This document shows positions 43,933-54,043 of a stretch of 64,000 nt of DNA, in pieces. Both the position numbers and the translations under genes were made by a program. The stretch is from Marinobacter nauticus (GTDB taxonomy: Bacteria; Pseudomonadota; Gammaproteobacteria; Pseudomonadales; Oleiphilaceae), in NCBI RefSeq assembly GCF_003634635.1, contig NZ_RBJB01000007.1, positions 39,027 through 103,026 on the forward strand, written 5' to 3'. The notes under the pieces are model-generated. The model searched no databases and was not told the DNA's origin. It worked only from the letters and a program-made list of their open reading frames with translations. How positions within the stretch are numbered: the stretch's first letter is position 1; each line of letters begins with the position of its first letter.

Positions 43933-44707
43933 TATTCCGTTTTGCCCCGGAGCTGGTTGCCGGCTTGTCCGGCGCTGGCTCGGCGGTCTTCATGCCAGCT
44001 TTCAGTTCTGCCACTTCCTTTTCCTGCTGTTCTATAAAATGCAGCGACATTTCAAAGCTCTGGCGGGTAAATTCCAGCACTTTGCGGAAGCCTTCATCCG
44101 ACAGGTTTCTGGCATCGTCGTGCCGGCGGAAGATGTTGATGAATTCCCGTTCCCGCTCGAACTGGAGCGGAATCCGGCCTATGCCCCAATCGTTGAGTAT
44201 CTGCCACACCTCGGGATTATAGTTGCGGGTGGTGCGCATGATAAACGGGATCGGATCGTTGCGGGCCACCAGGGCGGCGAGTCTCAGGATCAGCTCGAAG
44301 GAGAGGGTGGAGGTGCCATTTTCAATGGCTTCCAGCAAAGACTTGTCTTTGAGGTTCAGGGCTTCACTCATTTCCGAGAGCGTGAGGCCCGCAACTTCCC
44401 GTATGTCTTTCAGCGATTGGCCGGCTGTCAGCATGGCCCGCAACTGATCCTGAGAGTTAATCAGGGCCCGACCGACCCGCAGGGACGTGTCGGTTGCCCG
44501 GGCGCCCAGGCGAAGTGCCGAACCCGTCAACCCGGCTATACGTTCCAGCATACCGTCTGGGGTTTTATCTTTCGGGCCAGAGGATTCCAGGCCCTCAGCT
44601 TCGTCCATGGAATACATGGCGTGCAGGGCGTCCAGTAGCATGTCCCGGAACACCCGGGCACGCTGTTGGGTACTCTGACCGCTTTCCCCGGACGGCTGCC
44701 CAGCCAT
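43925..44707 (-). CDS. XRE-type helix-turn-helix protein, 260 residues
   Basis: An XRE-like HTH is visible at about 99-145 ([31 protein letters not shown]). The N-terminal 90 residues and the C-terminal 100 ([31 protein letters not shown]) are outside known domains, and the C-terminus is helical then disordered. Probable DNA-binding regulator; ligand and targets unknown. It begins 3 nt before the tail-specific protease stop, on the same strand. Confidence 0.82.
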   Translation of the reverse strand: MAGQPSGESGQSTQQRARVFRDMLLDALHAMYSMDEAEGLESSGPKDKTPDGMLERIAGLTGSALRLGARATDTSLRVGRALINSQDQLRAMLTAGQSLKDIREVAGLTLSEMSEALNLKDKSLLEAIENGTSTLSFELILRLAALVARNDPIPFIMRTTRNYNPEVWQILNDWGIGRIPLQFEREREFINIFRRHDDARNLSDEGFRKVLEFTRQSFEMSLHFIEQQEKEVAELKAGMKTAEPAPDKPATSSGAKRNIR

Positions 44708-44710
44708 GAT

Positions 44711-46876
44711 TTATGGTGCCTCAGTCTTGGCCGCAAACTGGGTGGGCATCAGAATGGACGCCATACGTTGATCCAGCTCCAGCAGGTCGGCCATGATGTG
44801 CCCGCCTTCCTGGATGACGAAATCCAGTTCTTCGTCGGTGTTGTCCAGATCTGCCGCCTGTTGATCCTGCCAGTCTTCCAGAGCTTCCAGGTCTTCAAAA
44901 GGTTCTTCGCCCTTCAGTTCCCTGCGGGCATTGGCGATGGTCAGGCGGGTCTGCTCGATCTGGTTGTGCTGGTTCTTGCGCTCGTCCACGTTAAGGCTAA
45001 CGTAATCCATCTGCCGCTGGCGGTTAAGGAACTCGATTTCCTTCTGCAGCAGCTTGAACTCCGGGTTGGTGGCGAACCGCTCTTCGTGGCGATTCCGCAG
45101 TTCGTCAATCACGCCGGTAAAGTCGAAATAGCGGGCATGGGGAACGGCCTCAATCTGGTCCCACGGCAGGGCGTGGTCCAGAGCGTCCTCACCAATTCGG
45201 GTTTTATCGATGCGCGACGGGATTTCGATGTCTGGAATCACCCCTTTGTGCTGGGTGGAACCGCCGGAAACCCGGTAAAACTTGGACTGGGTGATTTTCA
45301 ATTGACCGTGGTTCAGTGGCCGAACGGCCTGAACCGTGCCTTTGCCGAAGGTTTGGGAGCCAACCACCAGGCCTCGACCATAATCCTGGATAGCGCCGGC
45401 GAAAATTTCAGAGGCGGAGGCGCTCATCCGGTTGACCAGCACCACCAGAGGGCCGTCGTAGACCACGGACGGATCCTCGTCTTCCAGTACCTGAACATCG
45501 TTGTTGGCGTTACGGATCTGGACCGTGGGGCCTTCGTCGATAAACAGGCCAACCAGGTCGTTGGCTTCGTGCAGTGCGCCACCGCCGTTATTACGAAGAT
45601 CCATGACCACGCCATCCACGCCGCTGGCCTTGAGTTCCTCAATCAGTTTACGCACGTCGCGGGTGGTGCTTTTGTAATTTGGATCGCCAGCCTGCATGGC
45701 CTGGAAATCGGCGTAGAAGGTGGGGATATTGATGACCCCGATACGATAGGTCTCGCCGTTTCGGTCCAGTTCAATCACGTCTTTGCTGGCGCTTTGCTCC
45801 TCCAGCTTCACCTCGTCGCGCTTGATGGCGATGGTGCGGGTGATGGTCTCGTCGCTGGCGTTGGCCGGGATTACTTCCAGGGTTACGGTGGAATTACGGG
45901 GGCCGCGGATCAGATCCACCACCTCGTCCAGGCGCCAGCCGATCACGTTTACAGGCTTTTCATCACCCTGGGCAACCGAGACGATGCGGTCGGCAGGCTG
46001 CAGCTGACCCTGCTTGGAGGCCGGGCCACCGGGTACCAGGCGCACTACCTTGGTGTACTCGTTATCGGATTGCAGTACCGCGCCGATGCCCTCCAGCGAG
46101 AGACTCATGTTGATGTTGAAGTTCTCGGAGGTTCGGGGCGAAAAGTAGGACGTGTGAGGGTCCCACATACCGGTAAAGGCATTCATGTAAGCCTGGAATG
46201 CATCTTCGCTGCGGGCCTGGTACGCGCGTTTGAGTTGCCCTTCATAGCGGCGGCGCAGCGTCTCTTCGATCGCTTCATCGTCTGCGCCGTTCAGTCTCTG
46301 GGCCAGAACCGCGTTTTTAATACGCTTCGTCCAGAGCTCGTCCAGAGCGGCCTGGTTTGCCTCCCAGGGCGCCTCGGAACGGTCGACGCGAATCCTGTCA
46401 TCGGCAGCGAAGTCCAGTTGCTCAATACCGTTGTCAATGAGCCCCAGGGCGAACTTCAGGCGTTCGATAACCCGCTGTTGAACCAGGTTGTAAATATCAA
46501 AGCCAGGCTGGAGTTGGCCGGTTTTGAGCGCTGACCCCAGGTGTTTCTTGACCCGGGAGAGGGCATCAATGTCTTCCTGGGTCAGGTAGATTCTCTGGCT
46601 GTCCAGGTAATTCAGGTAGGCATCGAAAACATCGCCGGACAGTTCGTCGCTGATGCCGAGATTGCGGAAATGCGTGAACTGCAGCTGCCGGGCAATCAGA
46701 ATATTGGCGCGGGCCTGGTCAATAGTGGGCGCAACCGGCTCATACCTGGCGGAGTCGTCAATCTTTGCGTAGGCGCCGGAGACAAGGAGGCCCAGGGCCA
46801 GAGCCGTGACCGCGCCTGCTTTCCGGGTGAGGGAAGTCAGGGAAGGGCGCTGCATGGAGTTTTCCGCAATGGTCAT
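44711..46876 (-). CDS. prc: Tail-specific (C-terminal processing) protease Prc
   Basis: About 721 residues. Start uncertain: ATG 46876, ATG 46855 (GGAAA upstream) or an ATG at 46978. A signal segment (TALALGLLVSGAYA) places it in the periplasm. A PDZ domain (about 205-300) precedes the S41 catalytic part: Ser in RMSASASEIFAG and Lys in GSQTFGKGTVQ. A DUF3340-type C-terminal helical region follows (FLNRQRQMDYVSLN). Prc cleaves proteins with nonpolar C-termini and trims murein hydrolases in other species. Confidence 0.93.
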   Translation of the reverse strand: MTIAENSMQRPSLTSLTRKAGAVTALALGLLVSGAYAKIDDSARYEPVAPTIDQARANILIARQLQFTHFRNLGISDELSGDVFDAYLNYLDSQRIYLTQEDIDALSRVKKHLGSALKTGQLQPGFDIYNLVQQRVIERLKFALGLIDNGIEQLDFAADDRIRVDRSEAPWEANQAALDELWTKRIKNAVLAQRLNGADDEAIEETLRRRYEGQLKRAYQARSEDAFQAYMNAFTGMWDPHTSYFSPRTSENFNINMSLSLEGIGAVLQSDNEYTKVVRLVPGGPASKQGQLQPADRIVSVAQGDEKPVNVIGWRLDEVVDLIRGPRNSTVTLEVIPANASDETITRTIAIKRDEVKLEEQSASKDVIELDRNGETYRIGVINIPTFYADFQAMQAGDPNYKSTTRDVRKLIEELKASGVDGVVMDLRNNGGGALHEANDLVGLFIDEGPTVQIRNANNDVQVLEDEDPSVVYDGPLVVLVNRMSASASEIFAGAIQDYGRGLVVGSQTFGKGTVQAVRPLNHGQLKITQSKFYRVSGGSTQHKGVIPDIEIPSRIDKTRIGEDALDHALPWDQIEAVPHARYFDFTGVIDELRNRHEERFATNPEFKLLQKEIEFLNRQRQMDYVSLNVDERKNQHNQIEQTRLTIANARRELKGEEPFEDLEALEDWQDQQAADLDNTDEELDFVIQEGGHIMADLLELDQRMASILMPTQFAAKTEAP

Positions 46877-47087
46877 AAATGCATACCTGAAGCTACTGGG
46901 AATCGCCACCAATGACAATGGGGGTGAATACCCGTGACTGTTCGATTTATTGTAGGCAACCGCTACACCTGTTGCCATAGGCCAGGGGTATAGCTTCGTG
47001 ACAATATGTCCATATACGTTTCAGCCTGAGGCTAACTATGGGGGCGTGTGACCGGAAGAAAACTGTCGGGAGTGTGAGGGCAGAGGT

Positions 47088-47113
47088 GGCCGGAGGGTTT
47101 GGGCCCTCCGGCC
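47088..47113 (-). terminator. 10-bp perfect hairpin after the beta-oxidation operon
   Basis: GGCCGGAGGG-TTTGGG-CCCTCCGGCC, 8 nt after the fadB-like stop on the minus strand. It is followed by ACCTCTGCCC rather than a U-tract, so it may be a rho-assisted or processing hairpin. Confidence 0.45.
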
Positions 47114-47120
47114 GGCAGGG

Positions 47121-49271
47121 TCAGCTAAAGGTTTCGTTGCGTTCGGCTTTCTGAAGCAACAGCGATGGCGGCGTGAATCGCTCACCGTACTGGTCTGCCA
47201 GCTGCTGCGCCCGCTCCGCAAAGGCCCGAACGCCATACTGGTTGACGAACTGGATGGCACCGCCGGTCCAGGGCGCGTAGCCAATACCGAAGATGCTGCC
47301 AATGTTGGCGTCTTCCACGGTTCTCAGCACACCCTCCTCAAGACAGCGGATGGTCTCGATGGCCTGCATGAACAGGATGCGATCTTTCAGATCCTGCAGC
47401 TGCACACGGCGTGCCTTGTCCTGGTCCACGAACAGGTTCTCCAGTTCCGGCCACAGGTATTTTTTGCCCTTCTCCGGATACTCGTAGAAACCGGCACCGG
47501 CGGCTTTGCCCTTGCGTCCGTGGGTATCCACCATGGCATCGATGACGGCTTCGGCCGGATGCGGCTGCCAGGTACCGCCGGCGGCTTCCGTGTCTTTCTT
47601 GCTTTGGGCGCGGATGTGCTGCATCAGGGTCATGCTGACTTCGTCAGAGATGGCCAGCGGTCCTACCGGCATGCCGGCCAGCAGTCCGGCATTCTCGATG
47701 CTTGAGGGGTGAATGCCCTCGGCCAGCATGCTGATACCTTCGTTCACGAAGGTGCCAAATACCCGAGAGGTAAAGAAGCCGCGGCTGTCGTTCACCACAA
47801 TGGGAATCTTGCCTGTCTGCTGCACGTAATCGAACGCCCGGGCCAGGGTGTCATCGGAGGTTTTCTCGCCGACGATGATTTCCACCAGTTGCATCTTGTC
47901 CACCGGGGAGAAGAAGTGCAGGCCGATAAAGTTGTCCGGCTTGGCCGAGGCCTGGGCCAACTGGGTGATGGGGATGGTGGAGGTGTTGGAGGCAAAGATG
48001 CCGTTAGCGACCATTTTCGGCTCGGATTCCTGGGTAACCTTTGCCTTCAGATCGCTGTCTTCAAAGACTGCCTCGATGATCAGGTCGCAACCTTCCAGGT
48101 CGTCGGCAGAGGCGGTGGCGTTGATGCGGGCCAACACTTCGTCTTTCTGGGCTTCGGTCATGCGGCCGCGACTGACTTTCTTCGCCAGGAGATTTTCGGA
48201 ATAGCTTTTGCCTTTCTCGGCGTTTTCAACCGAGACATCCTTCAGCACCACCTCAATGCCGCGGCTGGCAGTGGAGTAGGCGATACCAGCGCCCATCATG
48301 CCTGCACCCAGTACGCCGACTTTCTTGAAGCTTTCCTTTTCTACGCCATCCGGGCGACTGCCGCCGGCCTTGATGGCGTTGAGCTGGAACCAGAAAGTGC
48401 CCGTCATGTTTTTGGCCACCTGGCCGGTGGCCAGCTCGGCAAAGTAACGGGTTTCAATCAGGCTGCCATTGTCGAAATCCACTTGGGCGCCTTCCACCGC
48501 TGCTGCCAGAATCCGTTCCGGTGCCGGATAGCAGCCTTTGGTCTTCTGTTTGAGCATGGCCGGTGCAATGGCCAGTTTCTGGGCCATGGCCGGATGGTGC
48601 GGAGCTCCGCCGGGGAAGCGGAAGCCTTTCTGATCCCAGGGTTGCTGGCACCTGGGATTGGCTTCGATGAAGGCCCCGGCCTTGGCGATCATGTCTTCCG
48701 GTGAGCTGGCGAGCTCATCCACGATACCGGCCTTCAGAGCGGCTTTTGGATTTACCTTCTTACCCTCCATCAGGAATGGGAAGGCGGCTTCCAGGCCAAT
48801 CATCCGGGGCAGTCGCTGGGTGCCGCCACCGCCGGGCAGCAGGCCCAGGGTGACTTCCGGTAAGCCCAGTTGGGTCCGGTCATCATCAATGGCAACGCGA
48901 TGATGGCAGGCCAGGGCGAGTTCCAGGCCACCACCCAGAGCGGTGCCGTTGATAGCCGCCACCACAGGTTTGCCACAGGTTTCCAGCACCCGCATGTCGG
49001 CTTTCAGGCCGTTGACCATGTCTTCAAACTCTTTGGCCTGTTCGCGGGTCACTGTGTACAGCTCATTCAGGTCGCCGCCGGCAAAGAAGCTTTTCTTGGC
49101 GGAGGCAATGATAATGCCTTTGACATTATCCAGGTCGCTTTTGACCTTATTGACGGCTTCGGTCAGTGCAGTTCGAAACTCGCCATTCATGGTGTTGGCG
49201 GACTGGCCCGGCATGTCGATGGTCAGGGTCAGAATCTGGTCTGAACCCAGGTCGTATTTGATGGCACTCAT
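47121..49271 (-). CDS. Fatty acid oxidation multifunctional enzyme (enoyl-CoA hydratase / 3-hydroxyacyl-CoA dehydrogenase)
   Basis: 716 residues. The N-terminal crotonase domain (about 1-195) has SFFAGGDLNEL and LPEVTLGLLPGGGGTQRLP. The C-terminal hydroxyacyl-CoA dehydrogenase has the NAD loop VGVLGAGMMGAGIAYSTA, then FIGLHFFSPVDKMQLVEII and the 3HCDH C-domain. It performs the two middle steps of beta-oxidation. Length and the thiolase-first gene order are like E. coli fadIJ rather than fadBA. The thiolase gene is 30 nt upstream. Confidence 0.94.
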   Translation of the reverse strand: MSAIKYDLGSDQILTLTIDMPGQSANTMNGEFRTALTEAVNKVKSDLDNVKGIIIASAKKSFFAGGDLNELYTVTREQAKEFEDMVNGLKADMRVLETCGKPVVAAINGTALGGGLELALACHHRVAIDDDRTQLGLPEVTLGLLPGGGGTQRLPRMIGLEAAFPFLMEGKKVNPKAALKAGIVDELASSPEDMIAKAGAFIEANPRCQQPWDQKGFRFPGGAPHHPAMAQKLAIAPAMLKQKTKGCYPAPERILAAAVEGAQVDFDNGSLIETRYFAELATGQVAKNMTGTFWFQLNAIKAGGSRPDGVEKESFKKVGVLGAGMMGAGIAYSTASRGIEVVLKDVSVENAEKGKSYSENLLAKKVSRGRMTEAQKDEVLARINATASADDLEGCDLIIEAVFEDSDLKAKVTQESEPKMVANGIFASNTSTIPITQLAQASAKPDNFIGLHFFSPVDKMQLVEIIVGEKTSDDTLARAFDYVQQTGKIPIVVNDSRGFFTSRVFGTFVNEGISMLAEGIHPSSIENAGLLAGMPVGPLAISDEVSMTLMQHIRAQSKKDTEAAGGTWQPHPAEAVIDAMVDTHGRKGKAAGAGFYEYPEKGKKYLWPELENLFVDQDKARRVQLQDLKDRILFMQAIETIRCLEEGVLRTVEDANIGSIFGIGYAPWTGGAIQFVNQYGVRAFAERAQQLADQYGERFTPPSLLLQKAERNETFS

Positions 49272-49300
49272 GGTCGGTTCCTTTTATATGAAAGTGGCGT

Positions 49301-50509
49301 TCAGACGCGCTCGATGATGGTGGCAATGCCCATGCCGCCGCCCACGCACAACGTGGCCAGGCCGTAGCGCAGTTCACGGCGTTCCAGTTCATCCAGCAGG
49401 GTGCCGAGGATCATGGCGCCGGTGGCACCCAGTGGGTGGCCCATGGCGATGGCGCCGCCGTTCACATTCACTTTCTCGTCCGGAACGGACAACTCTTTCT
49501 GGAAGCGCATCACCACCGACGCGAAGGCTTCGTTCACTTCAAACAGGTCGATCTGGTCCACCGTCATACCGGCTTTCTCCAGTGCCTTGCGGGCAGCCGG
49601 GGCAGGGCCGGTGAGCATAATGGTGGGGTCTGTGCTGGTAACCGCAGTGGCAACGATGCGGGCGCGTGGCTTGAGGCCGAGCTCCTTGCCCTTGGCTTCG
49701 CTGCCAATCAGCATGGCGGTGGCACCGTCGACAATGCCGGAGGAGTTGCCGGCGTGGTGCACGTGGTTGATCTTCTCCACGTAGTGGTATTTTTCCCGGG
49801 CGACGCCGTCAAAGCCCATCTCGCCCATCATCTGGAACGAGGGCTTGAGGCCTGCCAGGGATTCCACGGTAGTGTTGCCGCGAACATGCTCGTCCCGGTC
49901 CAGTATAACCACGCCGTTCTGATCAGTAACCGGCACGATGGATTTGGCGAAATAACCCTTTTCCCAGGCGTTGGCGGCTTTTTGCTGGGACTTCACGGCA
50001 AAGCCATCGACATCTTCACGAGTGAAGCCTTCCAGAGTAGCGATCAGGTCGGCGCCGATACCTTGAGGCATGAAACCTGTATGCAGGTTGGTTTCCGGGT
50101 CGGTCGCCCAGGCCCCTCCATCGGAACCCATGGGTACGCGCGACATTGCTTCTACACCACCGGCAACCACCATGTCTTCCCACCCGGAGCGCACTTTCAT
50201 GGCGGCCAGGTTCACGGCTTCCAGGCCGGAGGCGCAGAAGCGGTTCAGGGTTACGCCGGCGACTTTCTCATCCCAATCAGCGGCCAGTGCCGCCGTCTTG
50301 GCGATATCCGCGCCCTGGTCACCCACGGCGGTGACGCAGCCCATGACGACATCATCTACCTGAGAAGTGTCGAGCCGGTTACGCTCTTCCAGAGCCTTGA
50401 GCACGGTAGTGAGCAGCGTGATCGGCTTAACGCTGTGCAGTGAACCATCTTTCTTGCCGCGGCCGCGGGGGGTGCGAACGGCATCGAAAATGTACGCCTC
50501 GGTGGTCAT
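49301..50509 (-). CDS. Acetyl-CoA C-acyltransferase (thiolase)
   Basis: 402 residues. N-terminal [10 protein letters not shown], the nucleophile cysteine in [37 protein letters not shown] and the C-terminal [15 protein letters not shown] plus LCVGGGMG. It cleaves 3-ketoacyl-CoA in beta-oxidation. It precedes the multifunctional enzyme by 30 nt and is the first gene of the two-gene operon. Confidence 0.94.
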   Translation of the reverse strand: MTTEAYIFDAVRTPRGRGKKDGSLHSVKPITLLTTVLKALEERNRLDTSQVDDVVMGCVTAVGDQGADIAKTAALAADWDEKVAGVTLNRFCASGLEAVNLAAMKVRSGWEDMVVAGGVEAMSRVPMGSDGGAWATDPETNLHTGFMPQGIGADLIATLEGFTREDVDGFAVKSQQKAANAWEKGYFAKSIVPVTDQNGVVILDRDEHVRGNTTVESLAGLKPSFQMMGEMGFDGVAREKYHYVEKINHVHHAGNSSGIVDGATAMLIGSEAKGKELGLKPRARIVATAVTSTDPTIMLTGPAPAARKALEKAGMTVDQIDLFEVNEAFASVVMRFQKELSVPDEKVNVNGGAIAMGHPLGATGAMILGTLLDELERRELRYGLATLCVGGGMGIATIIERV

Positions 50510-50695
50510 ATCTGTTCCTCTGATTGTTATCCGGGCTTGTTTTCAAAGAGTGATAACCATAGCGGTTCAGTGTAGTCCTCGGTAATGACAGCCGCTGCCA
50601 ATCCCATTGGCGAAATTGCTCAGGGACAATGACACAAACGCTTGTGACTTCTATCTTGAATAAAGATTGATCCTATAAAGTAGGCAGGTGTAACC

Positions 50696-50959
50696 ATGTC
50701 TCTGAGAGATGCTATCGATAATTTCTACGAAAGGCTGGTGCTGGATGCGATCGATGCGACCCGGGAGGAGTCGGACACAGCGGATTATCTGACCGACGTG
50801 ATGTGTGTGGCTCTGAATCGTTTGCCGGCCAGGTACTATCGGCACACCATCGATATGATGTTCTACCTTGCCGATGAGGAATTAAAGGAGATGAAAGAAA
50901 AATCCCTGGCTGCGGTCAGGCAAGCCAGGGATTTTGTAAGGCAGCATCAGAGAGAATGA
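50696..50959 (+). CDS. ComFB family protein
   Basis: 87 residues: MSLRDAIDNFYERLVLDA at the start, then DYLTDVMCVALNRLPARYY and DMMFYLADEELKEMKEK. These fit the ComFB family (late competence operon product in Bacillus); cyanobacterial members were recently reported to bind cyclic di-nucleotides. The function here is not proven. It is transcribed alone, divergent from the thiolase operon (186 nt) and convergent with the DUF349 gene. Confidence 0.82.
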   Translation: MSLRDAIDNFYERLVLDAIDATREESDTADYLTDVMCVALNRLPARYYRHTIDMMFYLADEELKEMKEKSLAAVRQARDFVRQHQRE

Positions 50960-50963
50960 TGCT

Positions 50964-53411
50964 TTAGTGCTGCAGGCGGCTTTCCAAAGCCTGAACCAGT
51001 CGACCAGCATGTTCTGCGCTCTGGTCGTTCATCTCCGGGTGCAGGCACCAGAGTGCGATCAGCCTTTCCAGTTCCTGCTCAGGTGTGGTTTGATCGCCAC
51101 CACCCAGACCTTCGGCCAGACGCTGAACCTGGATTTCCATACGCCGTCCCTGGTCTGAGTCCGGAGTCTCCTGGCCGGCAACGATCTCCGCCCTGATCAC
51201 CAGGTCTCTACCTGTAAGAGAGGTCGCGCCGTTAACCAGATTCTGCCAGTTTGAAGGAACCTGTTCCGGGGCAATGGCGCCACTCACACGCTCTTTGATC
51301 AGAGTCTTCCAGTTATCCAGTCTGGCTTTCAGCTTTTTGCGCTGCCCCAGCTCTGTCAGATGCTGACGAAGGTCTTGTACTTCGCCCCGAACCGGTCGTG
51401 AAAGCGGCATATCGGCTAACGGCCTGAGTTCGGTTTTGGCTTCATTGATCAGCGCATCGTCAGCCTCTGTGCCGAGATCGCGGTATTTGGCAACCACTGC
51501 GCGAGCGTCGGCGTCAGCCTTCTCGGTCGCTTGTTGCTGTGCAGACCGCTGGGCATCGCGTCGCTCGAAGATCTGGTCGCAGGCTTGGCGGAACGCCTGC
51601 CAGAGCTTGCGATCTTCGCGGTGGCGGGTGATACCGATACGCTTCCATTCCGATTGCAGGGCTTTGGCCTGATCCATGGCCTCCTGAAGAGGTTCATGGT
51701 CAATCAACGCCTGAGCCCGCTCGACAATCGCCTGTTTGGCGGCCTCGTTTTTCTGTCGCTCCTCGTCCAGGGGCCGCTCCAGGTTCTTCAGCAGGTCGTC
51801 AAACCGCTTCTGTACCTGGCGGTTATCCCGGAAGTCTACCGGCCAGGCCGCTTTCCATTCCTGACGGGCGGTCTGATGAATCCGTTCGGCACCTTTCCAG
51901 TCAATACTGGTCCAGTCTGCCTGCGCGAGGAAGCGTTCAAGTTCCTCACAGATGGCTTCCCGTTTCTGCAGATTGGCCTGTTTGAGATCGGCTTTTGCCT
52001 CGAAGTAGGCTTTGCAGGGCTCATAGGCCTGATCGGACGCCGCTTTGAAACGATTCCAGAGGGTTCGGTCGGACGAGCCGCCGAGTTCTCGCCATTCGTT
52101 CTGCAGTTCTTTGATTCGCTCTGCCTTGGCCTCCGGCTCCATCGGTTGTTCCGCCAGATATTCCATCTGTTCGCACAGAGAGACCTGCTTGGGCTCGGTG
52201 GCGAATCCCTGCCAATCGCTCAGTTCCCGGAACTGGCCGGCAAGTAACTGCATCTTGGCCTGGACGTTCTTGCGGTGGCGATCATCAAGCGCCTGAAACT
52301 GGTTCTGGGCTGTTTTCAGGAGCTGGCGGGATTCACGGAACTGTTTTGCTTCCAGGGCGGCTTCCAGTTTGGGCAGTGTGGTATTGAGAGCGGCCGCATT
52401 TGCTTGCTGCTGTTCCCGGGTTCCGTCTGACGTGGGCTGGGCGCGCGGCTTGCCGGCCAGGGCCCGCAGTTCTGCAAGGGCCTGGGGTAGCGGGAAACCC
52501 TGCGGCCAGGCCACTTCCTGAAGCAGTGCTTTTGCGACAGCCTGAGGGCTGTCGATATCGTTGCTTTCCAGCTCACCGATTTGTGGTCGTGCCAGATTCA
52601 GGCGCCGCACCGCACCAAGGTAGTTGCGCAGAGCCAGCATGGCCTGTTCGTATTGCTTCTGCTCCTGTTTGTCCACCTGGGTGTCCCGCGTGGCTTCCAG
52701 CCATCGGTTTTCCTGGGTTTTCTGCAACGCATCGAGGGCAGATTCTGAGGGAAGTCCAGAGGGCGCTGCGGCTTTAAGCTGGTTCAGGGTTTGCTGCAGC
52801 AGTTCCAGCGTTTCCTGCCGTTGCTGCTTCTGATCAAGGTGCCGCTGCTCTTCCTGGCGCGTCTCATCCAGTTGCTTCTGGCGTTCACGAATCTGGTGGA
52901 CCGCTTGCAGGAATTGTTGGGTCTGCTCTGCGCTGGCCTTGTTTTCAACGCTTTGCCAGTGGTCCTGGAGAGCGTTCAGTCGGGCCTCGTAGAGCTTGGT
53001 GTCTTCGCTTCTGGCCTGCTCCTGTGCCTGGCTGACCAGTTCAGTGATGCGATGCTGTATGGCCGCTTCGCTGGCCTGTTGTTCCTTCAGGGTTTGAAGT
53101 GACTGTTTGACAGTCTGGTAAACACTTTTATCGCGGCCTTTTGCCTGTTTCAGCACCGCCTGTAGGTGCTCTTCCTGGTTAATCTGGCTCGCTGCCTGCA
53201 ATCGAATGGCGGAGGTCACACCTTCTATTGCCAGAGCCGCGAGTTCCGATTGCTCAGGGCTGGCGTCAAGCTGGCGTTCCTGCTGCTGGCGCAACTGCTG
53301 TCGGTTGTCTTCTTCGGTTGGTTGGTTGCTTTGCTGTTTTTCGGATGCCTTGTCGCTTACGGGTGAGAGGGTTTTGCGGTTCTTGAACAATTTCTGAATG
53401 AATGCAGCCAT
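50964..53411 (-). CDS. DUF349 repeat protein
   Basis: 815 residues, highly charged and mostly helical, with glutamine-rich coiled coil at about 20-230. The DUF349 units are recognisable by repeated W-containing segments such as LQNEWRELGGSSDRTLWNRF, LQSEWKRIGITRHREDRKLW and the RTARQEWKAAW region. No enzyme motif, membrane or signal segment. E. coli YccJ-like or replication-linked roles are not supported; function is unknown. Convergent with comFB (5 nt gap) and divergent from recX. Confidence 0.85.
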   Translation of the reverse strand: MAAFIQKLFKNRKTLSPVSDKASEKQQSNQPTEEDNRQQLRQQQERQLDASPEQSELAALAIEGVTSAIRLQAASQINQEEHLQAVLKQAKGRDKSVYQTVKQSLQTLKEQQASEAAIQHRITELVSQAQEQARSEDTKLYEARLNALQDHWQSVENKASAEQTQQFLQAVHQIRERQKQLDETRQEEQRHLDQKQQRQETLELLQQTLNQLKAAAPSGLPSESALDALQKTQENRWLEATRDTQVDKQEQKQYEQAMLALRNYLGAVRRLNLARPQIGELESNDIDSPQAVAKALLQEVAWPQGFPLPQALAELRALAGKPRAQPTSDGTREQQQANAAALNTTLPKLEAALEAKQFRESRQLLKTAQNQFQALDDRHRKNVQAKMQLLAGQFRELSDWQGFATEPKQVSLCEQMEYLAEQPMEPEAKAERIKELQNEWRELGGSSDRTLWNRFKAASDQAYEPCKAYFEAKADLKQANLQKREAICEELERFLAQADWTSIDWKGAERIHQTARQEWKAAWPVDFRDNRQVQKRFDDLLKNLERPLDEERQKNEAAKQAIVERAQALIDHEPLQEAMDQAKALQSEWKRIGITRHREDRKLWQAFRQACDQIFERRDAQRSAQQQATEKADADARAVVAKYRDLGTEADDALINEAKTELRPLADMPLSRPVRGEVQDLRQHLTELGQRKKLKARLDNWKTLIKERVSGAIAPEQVPSNWQNLVNGATSLTGRDLVIRAEIVAGQETPDSDQGRRMEIQVQRLAEGLGGGDQTTPEQELERLIALWCLHPEMNDQSAEHAGRLVQALESRLQH

Positions 53412-53565
53412 AAACGGTATCCTTGGGATTGCAACCAGTTTGCGGTGGCGGCAGAGTATCTCCGCCTTCCGGCCCGATCAGGTGTCTGTTTCGGGTAGTG
53501 TGTTTGCGGGGGTGCCCCGGGACGCTAAGTCTATCGTTTTGCAAGTCATCGCGGAAAGGGCCTGT

Positions 53566-54042
53566 ATGGCAAAAGATCAAAAACATGACGATCCGGAATA
53601 CCAGGCTCGTTCGGTAGCGCTGCGCCTGCTGGCCCGCCGGGAGCACAGCCGGTATGAACTGGCGCTCAAGCTGCGGCAGCGCAGGATTCCACCGGATGTT
53701 TTTGACCCGGTGCTGGATGAGTATGAGTGTGAAGGCTGGTTGGATGACGACCGGTTCTCGGAGATCTATACCCGCCAACGCATCGAGGCGGGTTACGGGC
53801 CGCTGCGAATACTGGCCGAACTGCAGCAGCGTGGAGTGAATCAGACTCCGGCGTGTCTGTCGTCCGTCGCAGAAGAAGAGTGGTGCCGGAGAGCGGTCCG
53901 GGCCCGTGATAAACGGTTCGGACTGGCTGATGTGCAGGAGGATCTGCCTGAAAAGCTCCGCCAGGCCCGATTTCTGGCCCGGCGTGGATTTTCATCATCT
54001 CAATCCGAGCATGCCTTGAGCGCGGGACCGGATGATGACTGA
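53566..54042 (+). CDS. recX: Regulatory protein RecX
   Basis: 158 residues. ATG 53566 follows GGAAAGGG by 5 nt; the open frame from 53398 overlaps the DUF349 start and is rejected. RecX motifs: ALRLLARREHSRYELALKL, then DEYECEGWLDDDRFSEIYT and the RILAELQQRGV helix. RecX inhibits RecA filaments. No recA lies in the window, so this copy is separated from it. Its stop is 2 nt from the convergent mltF stop. Confidence 0.93.
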   Translation: MAKDQKHDDPEYQARSVALRLLARREHSRYELALKLRQRRIPPDVFDPVLDEYECEGWLDDDRFSEIYTRQRIEAGYGPLRILAELQQRGVNQTPACLSSVAEEEWCRRAVRARDKRFGLADVQEDLPEKLRQARFLARRGFSSSQSEHALSAGPDDD

Positions 54043-54043
54043 T

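Noticed and set aside
44666..46534. 622-codon plus-strand frame opposite the tail-specific protease
   Set aside because: Fully antisense to prc, with no domain features; composition is that of a mirror frame.
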